Notes: generated from the sequence alone by a model not told the origin. Shown: positions 15,790 through 24,205, counted from the first letter of the stretch. The stretch: 64,000 nt of DNA from Hymenobacter crusticola (GCF_002154225.1 NZ_MTSE01000002.1:1-64000), one strand, 5' to 3'. Translations and numbers: made by a program.

Positions 15790-15996
15790 ATGAAATCTAT
15801 TCGTTTGTTTCTGGCTATAGTATCCTGCTTTGCGCTTACTAACTGTGTGTACCACCGAGATAGCGCCTACCGGGGCCGCGACAACGGCCGCTATGAGCGC
15901 CACGGCCGATACGATCGGTACGACCGCCATGACCGGCACCGTGGCTACGCTCACGACCGTGATCGTGACCACGACCACGACCGGGGACGCTACTAA
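15790..15996 (+). CDS. Small putative lipoprotein with a charged Asp/Arg/His/Tyr repeat tail
   Basis: The start at 15790 (MKSIRLFLAIVSCFALTNCV) is preferred over the frame opening at 15751 because it yields a signal sequence ending at Cys19. LTNC departs from the usual small residue at -1 of the lipobox. The 49 remaining residues are almost only Arg, Asp, His, Tyr and Gly in short repeats (YDRYDRHDRHRGYAHDRDRD). Such His/Asp-rich tails can bind divalent metal, but no function is known. The low-complexity DNA makes it prone to length change. A 26-bp-stem terminator follows after 14 bp. Total 68 residues. Confidence 0.7.
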   Translation: MKSIRLFLAIVSCFALTNCVYHRDSAYRGRDNGRYERHGRYDRYDRHDRHRGYAHDRDRDHDHDRGRY

Positions 15997-16010
15997 CGGC
16001 TAACCTAGGG

Positions 16011-16066
16011 TATACCCCAGCAAAAGGGCCGCTTCTCCACAGAAGCGGCCCTTTTGCTGGGGTATA
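16011..16066. terminator. Bidirectional terminator with a 26-bp stem
   Basis: 16011-16036 pairs perfectly with 16041-16066 around a CCAC loop, between convergent genes. Inner GC-rich part is flanked by AAAA and TTTT inside the stem. Confidence 0.9.
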
Positions 16067-16090
16067 GTATCCGTGGCGGTAGGCAGAGTT

Positions 16091-16546
16091 TTATTCCTTT
16101 AAGGTAATGGTAACCACCGTGCTCGTGCCACCAACGACGAACTTACAATCGTTGAAGTCCGGAGGGCTAAGCTTGGGACGTACATTGTTGGAAAAGGCAA
16201 ACGGCTCCGTTGGGATGCCGAGGAAGTTCTTGTCCAGCTTGTCGTTGTTGTTGGTGTCTTGGGTAATGGCCACGGCCCACTCGCCCTGCGGAAGATCCAC
16301 GGGCAATGTTATCTTACTCTGTCCGCTGGGCTGCACTACTTTCTTGAATACGTAGCCGTTAGGCTTCAAAAACTTTTCGCGCAGGTTATAGAAGTACAGC
16401 TTTACCGCTGACTTGGTGGAAGCTAGGTTCGAAACCACTACCGTGATGGACGACGTCGCCGCGGGGTTGTCGGAGCCTGCCCGAGCTACGGAAGTGCAGG
16501 CAAGGCTGCTGGCGGTGAGCAGAAGCGTGAGTTTGGTTTTGTGCAT
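16091..16546 (-). CDS. Exported DUF2141 domain protein
   Basis: 151 residues. Residues 1-23 form a signal peptide (MHKTKLTLLLTASSLACTSV..ARA). The remainder matches DUF2141: ITVVVSNLASTKSAVKLYFYN, a central LPQGEWAVAITQDTNNNDKLDKNFLGIPTEPFAFSNN (the GxY/WAVAxxxDxNxNxKLDxNFxGxPxEpxxFSN signature), and a C-terminal strand TSTVVTITLKE. The DTNNNDKLD stretch resembles a calcium-binding loop. The domain is an Ig-like beta sandwich found in envelope proteins of many Bacteroidota and Proteobacteria, with no established function. Confidence 0.92.
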   Translation of the reverse strand: MHKTKLTLLLTASSLACTSVARAGSDNPAATSSITVVVSNLASTKSAVKLYFYNLREKFLKPNGYVFKKVVQPSGQSKITLPVDLPQGEWAVAITQDTNNNDKLDKNFLGIPTEPFAFSNNVRPKLSPPDFNDCKFVVGGTSTVVTITLKE

Positions 16547-16911
16547 AAAGAGACAGACGCAAGTGCTGGTTACGGGCGCAACGCCCTTCTACGCAAAAAG
16601 ATTGCATAGAGGGCTGGTATCCTGTTAGAAACAAGCATGAACAAAGCGTTGCCGAAGCTAGCCTTGGCTAGTAAGTGGGTTCACTAGCAGCTTGCTAAAG
16701 TAGAAACGGGGCAGTTCAGCTCAGGTTGGAAAGTACCTAAGCTGAACTGCACATGCAGTGCTGAAAATTTTAGTGTGCTAATAGTGAATTACTTATAGCT
16801 GAACAGCGTGCTATTTTCTAATCTTAGTGCTGTATGTGCACGTAAACATTTGACATACAGAGCCTAAAGCTCAGCTTTCCTTTCCCCTCACCCAACCCAA
16901 AAAACACTTTT
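16547..16911. other. Divergent intergenic region with an isolated hairpin
   Basis: Lies between the divergent DUF2141 and Gly/Ser-rich protein genes. Holds the hairpin at 16711-16750. No gene or confident promoter found. Confidence 0.5.
16711..16750. repeat. 16-bp inverted repeat in a divergent promoter region
   Basis: GCAGTTCAGCTCAGGT at 16711-16726 pairs with ACCTAAGCTGAACTGC at 16735-16750, one G-T pair, 8-nt loop. Both neighbours point away, so it does not end a known gene. Could be the end of a small RNA or an operator. Confidence 0.55.
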
Positions 16912-17361
16912 ATGAAAAAAATAGTCGTAATGGTTGCCGTATTGGCAGCTACGCTGGCCACGGCCAAAGCGCAAACTACTTCCGGTTCTACAGGCGGTAG
17001 TACTTCGGGCTCTACTGCAGGTGGCAGCACTTCCGGCTCCGGCAGCATGTCGACATCTGGGTCGGGCGGCAGCACCTCCGGCTCGGGAAGTATGTCGACT
17101 TCCGGTTCAACGGCTGGCAGCTCTACTTCGGGTAGTGGTCGTATGTCGGGTTCAACGAGCGGATCCGGACGTTCGATGGGCAAAGGCACGAGCACCAAAG
17201 GCGCCATGCGCGGTAGCAAAAGCGGCAGCCGCTCGGGCAGTGGTTCGTCGAGCACCAGCGGCAGCTCAACCAGTGGCAGCTCAACCAGCGGCGGTACCAC
17301 GGGTGGCAGCACCAGCGGTAGCACTTCCGGTAGTGGCTCTACCACAGGCGGTTTGCGCTAG
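16912..17361 (+). CDS. Exported Gly/Ser/Thr-rich repetitive protein
   Basis: 149 residues. Residues 1-20 form a signal peptide (MKKIVVMVAVLAATLATAKA) before QTTSGSTGG. The rest is tandem GST/SGS repeats (TSGSGSMSTSGSG type) with a short basic patch at about 90-107 (GRSMGKGTSTKGAMRGSKSG). It must be intrinsically disordered. The DNA repeat keeps other frames open on both strands; I treat those as shadows because only this frame has a signal peptide. Possibly a surface or biofilm-matrix component; that is a guess from composition. It resembles the protein at 13891 in design. Confidence 0.75.
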   Translation: MKKIVVMVAVLAATLATAKAQTTSGSTGGSTSGSTAGGSTSGSGSMSTSGSGGSTSGSGSMSTSGSTAGSSTSGSGRMSGSTSGSGRSMGKGTSTKGAMRGSKSGSRSGSGSSSTSGSSTSGSSTSGGTTGGSTSGSTSGSGSTTGGLR

Positions 17362-17391
17362 CCAAACGCGTATACTAATTGCTATTTCTGA

Positions 17392-17419
17392 AACGCCCGG
17401 CAGCACCGGGCGTTTTTTT
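17392..17419 (+). terminator. Terminator after the Gly/Ser-rich protein gene
   Basis: AACGCCCGG / CCGGGCGTT stem with a CAGCA loop and a run of seven T. Confidence 0.92.
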
Positions 17420-17509
17420 GTGCCCTGTTTGGCGGTACCTACCTTCGCCCCCAGCTAGCTTGCGCTGCGCAGCTTGCTAACCGATACGTTTCATTTTTAG
17501 GCTTTTGCT

Positions 17510-18139
17510 ATGACTTCTCCCCCTATCACCGCCGTCATCTTCGACCTAGGTGGCGTGCTCATTGACTGGAACCCGCGCTACCTGTACCGCCAGCTCATCA
17601 CCGACGAGCAGGAGCTGGACACGTTCTTGAGCACCGTTACCACTTCTGATTGGAACGAAGAGCAGGACGCCGGGCGCTCCTTGGCCGAAGGTACTGCTTT
17701 GCTAGCTGCCCAGCACCCCCAGCACAAAGAGCTTATTGAACACTTTTACGGCCGTTGGTCGGAGATGCTCGGCGGCGCCATCGACGGCACCGTGCAAGTG
17801 CTGACGGAGCTGCGCGCTAGCCAGCGCTACCACCTCTATGCCCTCACCAACTGGTCGGCCGAGACGTTTCCAATAGCGCTGGCGCAGTTCGAGTTTCTGC
17901 ATTGGTTTGAGGGCATTGTAGTGTCGGGCACGGAGAAGATGCGCAAACCTAGCCCCGAGTTTTATCACCTGCTGCTCACGCGCTACGGGGTGGAAGCTCA
18001 GCAAGCCGTATTTATCGACGACAACCTGCGCAATATTCAAGCGGCGCAAGCCATTGGCCTGCACACAATTCACTTTCAAACGCCGGAGCAGCTGCGCACC
18101 GAACTTGAGGCGCTAGGCGTGCTACCCGCCGCTAGTTAA
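17510..18139 (+). CDS. HAD family hydrolase, YihX-like subgroup
   Basis: 209 residues. The nucleophile is Asp12 in VIFDLGGVLIDWNPRYLY; the residue two further on is Gly rather than Asp, as in YihX-type sugar-1-phosphatases and haloacid dehalogenase relatives (FDLGxV). Motif II is in YALTNWSAETF near 110, the Lys in SGTEKMRKPSPEFY near 143 and the terminal acidic pair in AVFIDDNLRNIQAA near 166. The cap is the helical C1 type, residues 20-90. YihX acts on alpha-D-glucose 1-phosphate, but the substrate here is not readable. Cytoplasmic. Confidence 0.92.
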   Translation: MTSPPITAVIFDLGGVLIDWNPRYLYRQLITDEQELDTFLSTVTTSDWNEEQDAGRSLAEGTALLAAQHPQHKELIEHFYGRWSEMLGGAIDGTVQVLTELRASQRYHLYALTNWSAETFPIALAQFEFLHWFEGIVVSGTEKMRKPSPEFYHLLLTRYGVEAQQAVFIDDNLRNIQAAQAIGLHTIHFQTPEQLRTELEALGVLPAAS

Positions 18140-18192
18140 AGCCTATGCAAAGCAAAAGTTGGATGCAAAAAATAAAAATAGGACAGAATTGA

Positions 18193-18222
18193 TTGATGTA
18201 CGTACATTAGTTATTACCTTTG
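18193..18222 (+). promoter_or_regulatory. Promoter of the yceI-like gene
   Basis: TTG at 18193-18195 and TACCTTTG at 18215-18222, 19 nt apart: full match to the Bacteroidota -33/-7 pattern. Leaves a leader of about 95 nt. Confidence 0.75.
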
Positions 18223-18323
18223 TCGCAGTAGTTGCTAGGTCAGGGCCCAAAATGGTACCAACTAGAAGCGCAACTGCCCAGTAATTAATTAATCTATACT
18301 CATCATTTCAGTTCTCTACTGAC

Positions 18324-18857
18324 ATGGCAACTACCAAATGGGTCATTGACCCCATGCACTCCGAACTTCAGTTCAAAGTAAAGCACCTCGTTATCTCGAC
18401 CGTTACGGGGTCGTTCAAGAGCTTCACCGGCGAAGCCGAAACAGAAGGCGAAGATTTCGCAGACGCTAAAGTTCGGTTCTCGGCCGATATCGCCAGCATC
18501 GATACGGGCCAGGAAGGCCGTGACGAACACCTGAAAGGCGCTGATTTCTTCGATGCCGCTCAGTATCCCCAACTCACTTTCGAGTCGACTTCGATGACGA
18601 AGACCGGCGACGACGAGTATAAGCTAGTCGGTGACCTAACCCTGCACGGCGTAACCAAGCCCGTAACTCTGAATGTAGAATTCGGTGGTGCTACCAGCGA
18701 CTTCTACGGCAACTTCAAAGCGGGTTTTGATGTGACCGGCAAAATCAGCCGCAAAGAATATGGTCTGACCTGGAGCGGTATAACCGAAGCTGGCTCTGTG
18801 GTAGTAGGCGACGAAGTGAAACTCGTTGCTAGCGTGCAGTTTGCAAAGCAAGCATAA
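18324..18857 (+). CDS. YceI family lipid-binding protein
   Basis: 177 residues, one YceI lipocalin-like domain: it opens MATTKWVIDPMHSELQFKVKHL and has VTGSFKSFTGEAETEGEDF, ASIDTGQEGRDEHLKGADFFDAAQYPQLTF (the conserved RdxHLkxxdFfdxxxyP stretch, residues about 68-86) and LTLHGVTKPVTLNVEF. YceI-like proteins bind polyisoprenoid or amide lipids in a beta barrel. There is no signal peptide, so this copy appears cytoplasmic, as often in Bacteroidota. A promoter lies at 18193-18222 and a terminator at 18883-18912, so the gene is monocistronic. Confidence 0.95.
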   Translation: MATTKWVIDPMHSELQFKVKHLVISTVTGSFKSFTGEAETEGEDFADAKVRFSADIASIDTGQEGRDEHLKGADFFDAAQYPQLTFESTSMTKTGDDEYKLVGDLTLHGVTKPVTLNVEFGGATSDFYGNFKAGFDVTGKISRKEYGLTWSGITEAGSVVVGDEVKLVASVQFAKQA

Positions 18858-18882
18858 CCTAGGTTTAGCAACCTCGCTTTCG

Positions 18883-18912
18883 AAAAGCCACCCAAGCGGG
18901 TGGCTTTTTTTT
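18883..18912 (+). terminator. Terminator after the yceI-like gene
   Basis: AAAAGCCACCC / GGGTGGCTTTT stem, AAGC loop, T run. Confidence 0.93.
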
Positions 18913-19059
18913 GTGGCATTGTAGCGCGAAGCACCGACTGCGCGTATCGTTGTGCAACATTGCGAGCCGGCCTAGGCTCGCACCAACCGACGAACCGCAA
19001 CAAGGCGCCAGCCCAGCACCTCGCTGCGATTCGCACTACATCACCTCGCTAGTTCTACT

Positions 19060-19818
19060 ATGTCTTCCCAACCAACCCTCATCTTCCTGCACGGCTTTGC
19101 TGAAAGCCGCGAAATCTGGACTGAATTTACCCGTGACTTTCCAGCGGCGTATCAAGTCCTCACGCCCAATTTTCCCGGTTACGGCGCCGAAGATGCGCCG
19201 CAAGCCGCTGATTACTCGATGGAGGCCTTGGGGGAGTTTATTAAGGAAGAGCTTGCTAAAGCAGGAGCTTCGCAAGCCGTGCTGGTCGGGCACTCCATGG
19301 GGGGCTATGCGGCTCTCGCATTTGCCGAAAAGTATCCGGCCTACGTAGCAGGTTTGGTGCTGTTTCACTCGTCGGCCCTGCCCGACGACGAAACCAAAAA
19401 AGCCAACCGCAACAAAAATATCAGCTTTGTGGAGCGGCACGGCGTGGAGAAGTTCATGAGTACGTTCATCCGGCCGCTCTTCGCCGATGCCAACGAGCAA
19501 ACGATGATGAATGAGCGGCAACAGCTCGAAGCAATGGGCATCAATACGCCGCCAGCGAGCGTGCTGGCCGGCATGCAAGCCATGCGCGACCGGCCCGACC
19601 GCACGGCGGTACTGCGCAATGCCACGTTTCCGGTGCTGTTCATTGTGGGCAAAGAAGATTTGGCCATCACCCTCGACACGTCTTTGGCGCAAGTGGCGCT
19701 GCCGCCCGTCAGCACGGCATTGTTCCTAGATGGGGTGGGGCACCTAGGTTTTGTGGAGCGACCCACCGAAACGCGCCGCGCCGTGTTAGACTTTGTGGCT
19801 GGCGTATTTGCAAAATGA
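19060..19818 (+). CDS. Alpha/beta-fold hydrolase
   Basis: 252 residues. Oxyanion-hole motif FLHGFAESREIW at 9-20, nucleophile elbow VGHSMGGY with Ser79, the acid in IVGKEDLAITLD near 197 and the catalytic His in GVGHLGFVERP near 228: a complete Ser-Asp-His triad. The general shape (short cap, LVLFHSSALPDDETKKANRNKN after the elbow) is that of small esterases or 3-oxoadipate enol-lactonase-like hydrolases, but no pathway neighbours narrow it down. No signal peptide. The stop codon lies inside the 15-bp-stem terminator at 19814-19852. Confidence 0.92.
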   Translation: MSSQPTLIFLHGFAESREIWTEFTRDFPAAYQVLTPNFPGYGAEDAPQAADYSMEALGEFIKEELAKAGASQAVLVGHSMGGYAALAFAEKYPAYVAGLVLFHSSALPDDETKKANRNKNISFVERHGVEKFMSTFIRPLFADANEQTMMNERQQLEAMGINTPPASVLAGMQAMRDRPDRTAVLRNATFPVLFIVGKEDLAITLDTSLAQVALPPVSTALFLDGVGHLGFVERPTETRRAVLDFVAGVFAK

Positions 19819-19852
19819 CTGACCTAGGGTCGGATTGCCTAGGTCAGTCATT
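19814..19852. terminator. Hairpin overlapping the hydrolase stop codon
   Basis: AATGACTGACCTAGG / CCTAGGTCAGTCATT, 15 bp perfect, 9-nt loop, between convergent genes; both arms contain CCTAGG. No strong T run. Confidence 0.7.
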
Positions 19853-19890
19853 GCTTATAACTGGTAAACGAAAATGACAGGAGAGGCTTG

Positions 19891-21474
19891 TTAGTTGCGC
19901 ACTAACGGCACAACCAGTTGGGCTTTCTCATTGTACACGCGCACCCAATACGTGCCAGTGGCTAACGGTTGAACATCTAAAACCTGGGGGCGCTGACTAG
20001 CAACCAGTTGTTGCTGCCCTACCGGTCGGCCTAGGGCGTCGAGCAATTCTACGCCGTAGTTTCCGGCCGGTAAGCGGCTTAAATCCAGCGTTACGTTTCC
20101 TTGCGCCGGATTTGGGTAGAGCCCTATCTCGCGTTGCAGACGAGCTGCCGTTGCCAAGGGCCGGCTATAGGTATAGACGATGATCTTGTCCGGGCTGCCA
20201 AAGTTGTTAGTGGTCAGATAAATCTTGTTGCCATCGGGCGAGATGGCCACGTCGCGCAAGCGGCCATTGAGCTCCTGATCGGCGGTGAAAAAGCGCTTTG
20301 GGTTTGGGTCGGATGGCGTAGCGGGTGCTAGGGTCACGCCGTCGGGGTTCAGCTTGAACTGGAACAACTCCTGATCAGTATTCGACCCGTTTTTCAGCGT
20401 CACCACCAGTAGGCTGTTGGTCCAGGCCGGAATAGCGTTGCTGCCATAGTAGGCACCATCCGATGGAGCCACGGAGCACCAGTCTGCCGACGTGGACGTG
20501 GTGGGTTGAGGCACGGCGCACCATGCGTACATGGCTGGTTTCAGCTGGTCGTTGGCAATGAGGGGGTTGGGCACGTAAGCGTTGATGTACGCCGTTTCGC
20601 CGGGGTAATTGTCGTCGCCATGATACCCGCGTACGTTCTTCCAGCCGTAGTTCATGCCCTTCTCCAACACGTTGATTTCGTCGTCCGTACGGTCGCCGTG
20701 CTCGGTGTCGTACACAATGTTGCGCACCGGGTTGTAGATGAGGCCCTGCGGGTTGCGGTGCCCCCGAGTGAAGAAGGAATTGCCGGGAATGGGGTTGTCG
20801 GTGGGAATAGTACCGTCGATATTGAACCGATGCACTTTGCCATTTTTGTAAGCCGGGTCCTGCGCCAAGTTGTTCGGATTATTCGATTGCGGCACGTAGC
20901 AATCAGGGCTATTCGTGTCCGAAACGCCGTTGTCACCCACGGTGAAGTAGAGGTAGGAAAGCCCATTCTGTTTGACCGCCAACAATCGACCCCCTAGGTG
21001 GTCGTAGCCCGTGGGCATGTTCAACACTAGGTCTTGGCTCCCGATTACGCGGCCATTAGGCGCATCCCAAGTCAGCCGGACAATTTTGAACTTCGTGGCT
21101 GGCGCCGCGGCAGTGCCGCTGTTGTATGAGTAAACGAAATAAACGTAAGAAGTAGCACTCGCCAGAAAATCGGGGTGCAGCGTCAACCCTAGGGTACCAA
21201 CGCCAATGTTGGGTTGAAAACACAGCGGCGACTGCTCCAGCGGCGACCCAGCGAAATAATCGGGCGCTGTATACACCACCGTCTTTTCGCCCGTGGTAGG
21301 GTTCACGCGCGAAACCCGCCCGCCGGCTTCGGTTAGCCACAAGTAATTGTCCGGGCCATACGTCATTTCCCACGGGGTGGTCAGGGAGGTGGGTAGTTCG
21401 GTGCGGGTAAATGTTTGGGCATGTCCTAAGCCGGATAGCAGGAGCAGCCCAATGAGCGTAGATAGTTTTTTCAT
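19891..21474 (-). CDS. Secreted PQQ-dependent sugar dehydrogenase with T9SS sorting domain
   Basis: 527 residues. Signal peptide at 1-19 (cleavage after GHA). Residues about 25-440 form a glucose/sorbosone dehydrogenase beta-propeller: TPWEMTYGPDNYLWLTEAGG, the catalytic-type His in GYDHLGGRLLAV, TVGDNG, FFTRGHRNPQGL and YDTEHGDRTDDEINVLEKGMNYGW. Residues about 450-527 are a T9SS type A tail (LYPNPAQGNVTLDLSRLPAG ... TGTYWVRVYNEKAQLV). It would oxidise aldoses with PQQ and calcium outside the cell. Paralogue of the gene at 39171. No PQQ biosynthesis gene is in the window, so the cofactor must be made or acquired elsewhere. Confidence 0.92.
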   Translation of the reverse strand: MKKLSTLIGLLLLSGLGHAQTFTRTELPTSLTTPWEMTYGPDNYLWLTEAGGRVSRVNPTTGEKTVVYTAPDYFAGSPLEQSPLCFQPNIGVGTLGLTLHPDFLASATSYVYFVYSYNSGTAAAPATKFKIVRLTWDAPNGRVIGSQDLVLNMPTGYDHLGGRLLAVKQNGLSYLYFTVGDNGVSDTNSPDCYVPQSNNPNNLAQDPAYKNGKVHRFNIDGTIPTDNPIPGNSFFTRGHRNPQGLIYNPVRNIVYDTEHGDRTDDEINVLEKGMNYGWKNVRGYHGDDNYPGETAYINAYVPNPLIANDQLKPAMYAWCAVPQPTTSTSADWCSVAPSDGAYYGSNAIPAWTNSLLVVTLKNGSNTDQELFQFKLNPDGVTLAPATPSDPNPKRFFTADQELNGRLRDVAISPDGNKIYLTTNNFGSPDKIIVYTYSRPLATAARLQREIGLYPNPAQGNVTLDLSRLPAGNYGVELLDALGRPVGQQQLVASQRPQVLDVQPLATGTYWVRVYNEKAQLVVPLVRN

Positions 21475-21582
21475 TAGCGATAGGTAGTAAAGGTTTGGCT
21501 AGTATGGCCTTACGCTAATTATAAAAAATAGTCTAGCGCTACTATCTCCAGCAACGGCGCACAAAAAAAGAGTTGATCGTTG

Positions 21583-21694
21583 CGGTAAAAGCAACTCCTG
21601 GAATGAGTTCTTCGAGCAACTCAAGGCGAGCAACCTAGCTTTTCTGCACTGGGATGAAAAGAACAGCCGCTTTAGTAAGCTGATGGCGTGGTCG
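21583..21694 (+). pseudogene. Possible C-terminal relic of a coding sequence
   Basis: The frame that ends in TAA at about 21694 reads ...SNSWNEFFEQLKASNLAF then LHWDEKNSRFSKLMAWS. The composition is protein-like and unlike spacer DNA, yet no start codon fits and the frame is short. I cannot name a family. It might be a transposase or regulator tail left after a deletion. Confidence 0.3.
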
Positions 21695-21718
21695 TAAATG
21701 ATATACAAGTTGGTCGGA

Positions 21719-21775
21719 TTATAAAACAGCACTGCCCTCGTGCCTAGCTGGCACGAGGGCAGTGCTGTTTTATAA
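21719..21775. terminator. Terminator with a perfect 26-bp stem
   Basis: 21719-21744 pairs with 21750-21775 with a 5-nt loop. It lies 109 bp beyond the end of the M48 gene on the minus strand and also 25 bp beyond the possible relic on the plus strand. Confidence 0.85.
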
Positions 21776-21883
21776 CTAAATCCGTCGCTTTGCCTTCTGT
21801 GTCAAGTATAGAAACACTTCTTCGCTTTGCCGAAAGCTAGGTATACATGACGCGCGTACTTATTGCATGGCTCCCGAAAGAAG

Positions 21884-24034
21884 TTAGTCTTTAACCAAGG
21901 ATAGTTCAGCTGTTGGCGTAGGCTTCGGTTGGCATTCTGCCGAAGCGACCAACTCTTCCTGAAGGCATAGTAGAGCACCTAGGTTTTTAAAATATAAGCG
22001 TTGAAGCCGTTCACTGCTTCCGTCCAGTACACCCAAGAAGTCGGAAAGAGAGTTGTTGCTTAACAGTACGACATGTGGCATTTCGTAAGAGTGCATAACG
22101 AAGTCATACAGTGTCTTGTAGGATGCTAGATGCACAAGAGGCAGCAACTCAGTAACCCGAAGCGGTTGTAGCGCAGCATCAAAACTATCGAGGCGCTTCC
22201 TAAACAGGATGTTGAAAGTGCCCACCTCACGTTCCGTTAGCTGGCCCTTTTTGAATATCTCTTGGATAGATTCACGCATGTCGTTCAGAAGTTGCAGGAT
22301 CGTTTCCAAAGCCTGCTGAATCACATACTGCACTTGGTAGCGAGCGAGCCAAGCGGCCCGTTGCGGCGCATTGCTGGCGGAGAGGTGCCAGTGTAGCGCC
22401 ACTACTTGGCGGTCGAAGGTTGCTAACCAAGCGGTGTGTTGTTGCTTCTCTTGCGTGAGACGTTCTGTTACCGAGGCCGCTTCCGCCACTTTGTACGTTA
22501 TGCCCTGCACCGTGAAGTGAGATTCCTTGGTACGCTTTCCCTGAATAAGTGCCAGCCGCTGCAAATCAGCGTGGCGGGTTTTCGCGGCGTCAGTGCGCGC
22601 TTGCAGTTCCGGCCCAAACAAGGCCTGGTGAGCCTCCACTAGATTATCGATCGGCAGCGTTGTCGTTTCGGCCAGCTCGGCAAACGTGCTAGGGTCTAGC
22701 AGTGTGAGCAAGCGCGTGTCGTAGGTTCCTGCGTACTGTGGATGATAGGTTAATTCATGCCGCTCGGCGGCTAAGAATTCCTCTATTTCCTGAGCTGGCA
22801 ACAACGTAGTGCCCAGCTGGGTATCCGCTCCGGAATAGATGATGTGCGTAACCGATTGGCGCAGTTCGTCGGGGTTATTGAAGAGCAGCCAGGGCGAGCG
22901 TTCGTCTACTGGCCCTAGCACCTCTAGTGCTTGGGCACGCTGCTCGCGCAGATAGTCCGCCGGATGGCTGGCGTACATTTCTACCACTTGCACTTCGTCA
23001 GGTTTGAAGAGCCGCTTAGGCCCTTCTGATGACGGCAAAGTACTCGTTAAGCGCTCTGCTAAGCTTTCCCGAAGGCAAAGGGTCTGATGATAGAATAGGT
23101 CATTGGTCGCCAACTTATGTTCTAGAGCGGTGCTAAGCTGTCCCATCGCTTGTTGCAAAGCTGTACTCACTGGCCCTAGCTGATACAGCGCCTGGCAAAT
23201 AGCATCGGAGCCCGCCATGCGCACGGCCATGCGGTCGGCCTCGAATTCCATCTCTCGTGACAGCGAGGCATTCACTAAATGGATGCCTTGGAAAGCTAGC
23301 TCCAGCACCTTCCGAATGGCCCATACCACGGTGGTCATCAGCCACGCTACGATCGAAACTCGAATATCCAATTGGCACCATTTGCTCAAGGTTTCATCCC
23401 AGGCATCACGCTCATACACCATGTCATGAATGATGCGGCTGGCCGTGTACGCATAGCTACCCAGCCGCATGGTGCGCTGAGCAAAGTGCCCGAACTCGTG
23501 AGCCAGCACAGCTTTGAACTCCGTTAGGTTCAGTCCATTCACCAAACCTAAGCCGATCAGTAGGTTCTTCTGCGTGGGTAAAAACAAACTCCGTAGCGTG
23601 TTGTCATACGACACGGAAGCGCTGACCTGCGCGTCGATGTAGATATTCTTAGGCATAGGTGCTCCCGATTCAGCACAGAGCTGCTGGATGAAAGCAAATA
23701 GCTCGGGCTGTGCCTCAGGGGCAAGCCGTAGCTGGCCGTCCTGCTCCTTATGAGTTGCCTTGAAGAAGAACTTCACCAAGAACACGACGACCATAGCGGC
23801 TGCCACTACGCATCCTAGGTGGAAAAGCGCCGTCCACATAGTGTAAGTGGGCAGGCGCATTGTTAGGGTGAAATACACCAGCCACAAGGCAGCGGCTAGC
23901 AAAGCTAGGTAGAGCAAAATGAAGAGCAGGATGCTGGTCATCATCGCCGCAATCATCCACCTATAACGCAGGTTAGGACGGTCAAAACCAGCAGGCAACA
24001 CCGCCGGGGAAGGAGGGTATAGAGTTGAAGTCAT
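21884..24034 (-). CDS. M48 family metallopeptidase, membrane-bound
   Basis: 716 residues. Two membrane helices at about 27-58 and 66-92 precede the catalytic domain. The zinc site is HEFGH at 179-183 in FKAVLAHEFGHFAQ, with the third ligand Glu in REMEFEADRMAVRMAG near 266. Further hydrophobic stretches lie near 215-245. This is the Ste24/HtpX-like arrangement, but the protein is far longer than HtpX: residues 300-716 form a helical extension with no recognised domain. Likely a membrane-protein quality-control protease. It has no obvious operon partner; the terminator at 24133-24177 separates it from the gene before. Confidence 0.9.
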   Translation of the reverse strand: MTSTLYPPSPAVLPAGFDRPNLRYRWMIAAMMTSILLFILLYLALLAAALWLVYFTLTMRLPTYTMWTALFHLGCVVAAAMVVVFLVKFFFKATHKEQDGQLRLAPEAQPELFAFIQQLCAESGAPMPKNIYIDAQVSASVSYDNTLRSLFLPTQKNLLIGLGLVNGLNLTEFKAVLAHEFGHFAQRTMRLGSYAYTASRIIHDMVYERDAWDETLSKWCQLDIRVSIVAWLMTTVVWAIRKVLELAFQGIHLVNASLSREMEFEADRMAVRMAGSDAICQALYQLGPVSTALQQAMGQLSTALEHKLATNDLFYHQTLCLRESLAERLTSTLPSSEGPKRLFKPDEVQVVEMYASHPADYLREQRAQALEVLGPVDERSPWLLFNNPDELRQSVTHIIYSGADTQLGTTLLPAQEIEEFLAAERHELTYHPQYAGTYDTRLLTLLDPSTFAELAETTTLPIDNLVEAHQALFGPELQARTDAAKTRHADLQRLALIQGKRTKESHFTVQGITYKVAEAASVTERLTQEKQQHTAWLATFDRQVVALHWHLSASNAPQRAAWLARYQVQYVIQQALETILQLLNDMRESIQEIFKKGQLTEREVGTFNILFRKRLDSFDAALQPLRVTELLPLVHLASYKTLYDFVMHSYEMPHVVLLSNNSLSDFLGVLDGSSERLQRLYFKNLGALLCLQEELVASAECQPKPTPTAELSLVKD

Positions 24035-24132
24035 AGATGAACTCGGTAGCTTTTAGTTGATAATATGAGGGAAAATAAATATTTATTTGGTCTTGCGTTT
24101 AGGTGTTTACTTTTTCTTGTGAAGCAGCCACC

Positions 24133-24177
24133 AAAAAACACAAGCCCCAACGATGGACAACATCATTGGGGCTTGTG
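24133..24177 (-). terminator. Terminator of the TonB_C-repeat gene
   Basis: Fifteen-bp stem around ACAAGCCCCAA / TTGGGGCTTGT with one mismatch; on the minus strand it is followed by GTTTTTTGG. Confidence 0.85.
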
Positions 24178-24205
24178 GCATAGTAAAAAGACAGTGCGTT
24201 TTTAC

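Larger units (their letters stand above)
21475..21883. other. Intergenic region with a possible gene relic and a long hairpin
   Basis: Contains an open stretch without start codon (about 21506-21694, plus strand) and the 26-bp-stem hairpin at 21719-21775. The overlapping minus-strand ORF at 21499-21732 looks spurious. Confidence 0.5.

Noticed and set aside
16824..17345. Minus-strand 173-residue Pro/Leu/Glu-rich ORF
   Set aside because: It is the antisense reading of the Gly/Ser repeat gene at 16912; the repeat keeps all frames open. It has no family resemblance.
16934..17458. Plus-strand second-frame 174-residue Ala/Arg-rich ORF
   Set aside because: Out-of-frame shadow of the same repeat gene; the true frame has a signal peptide.
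21499..21732. Minus-strand 77-residue ORF
   Set aside because: Composition is unlike a protein of this organism and it overlaps the terminator hairpin.
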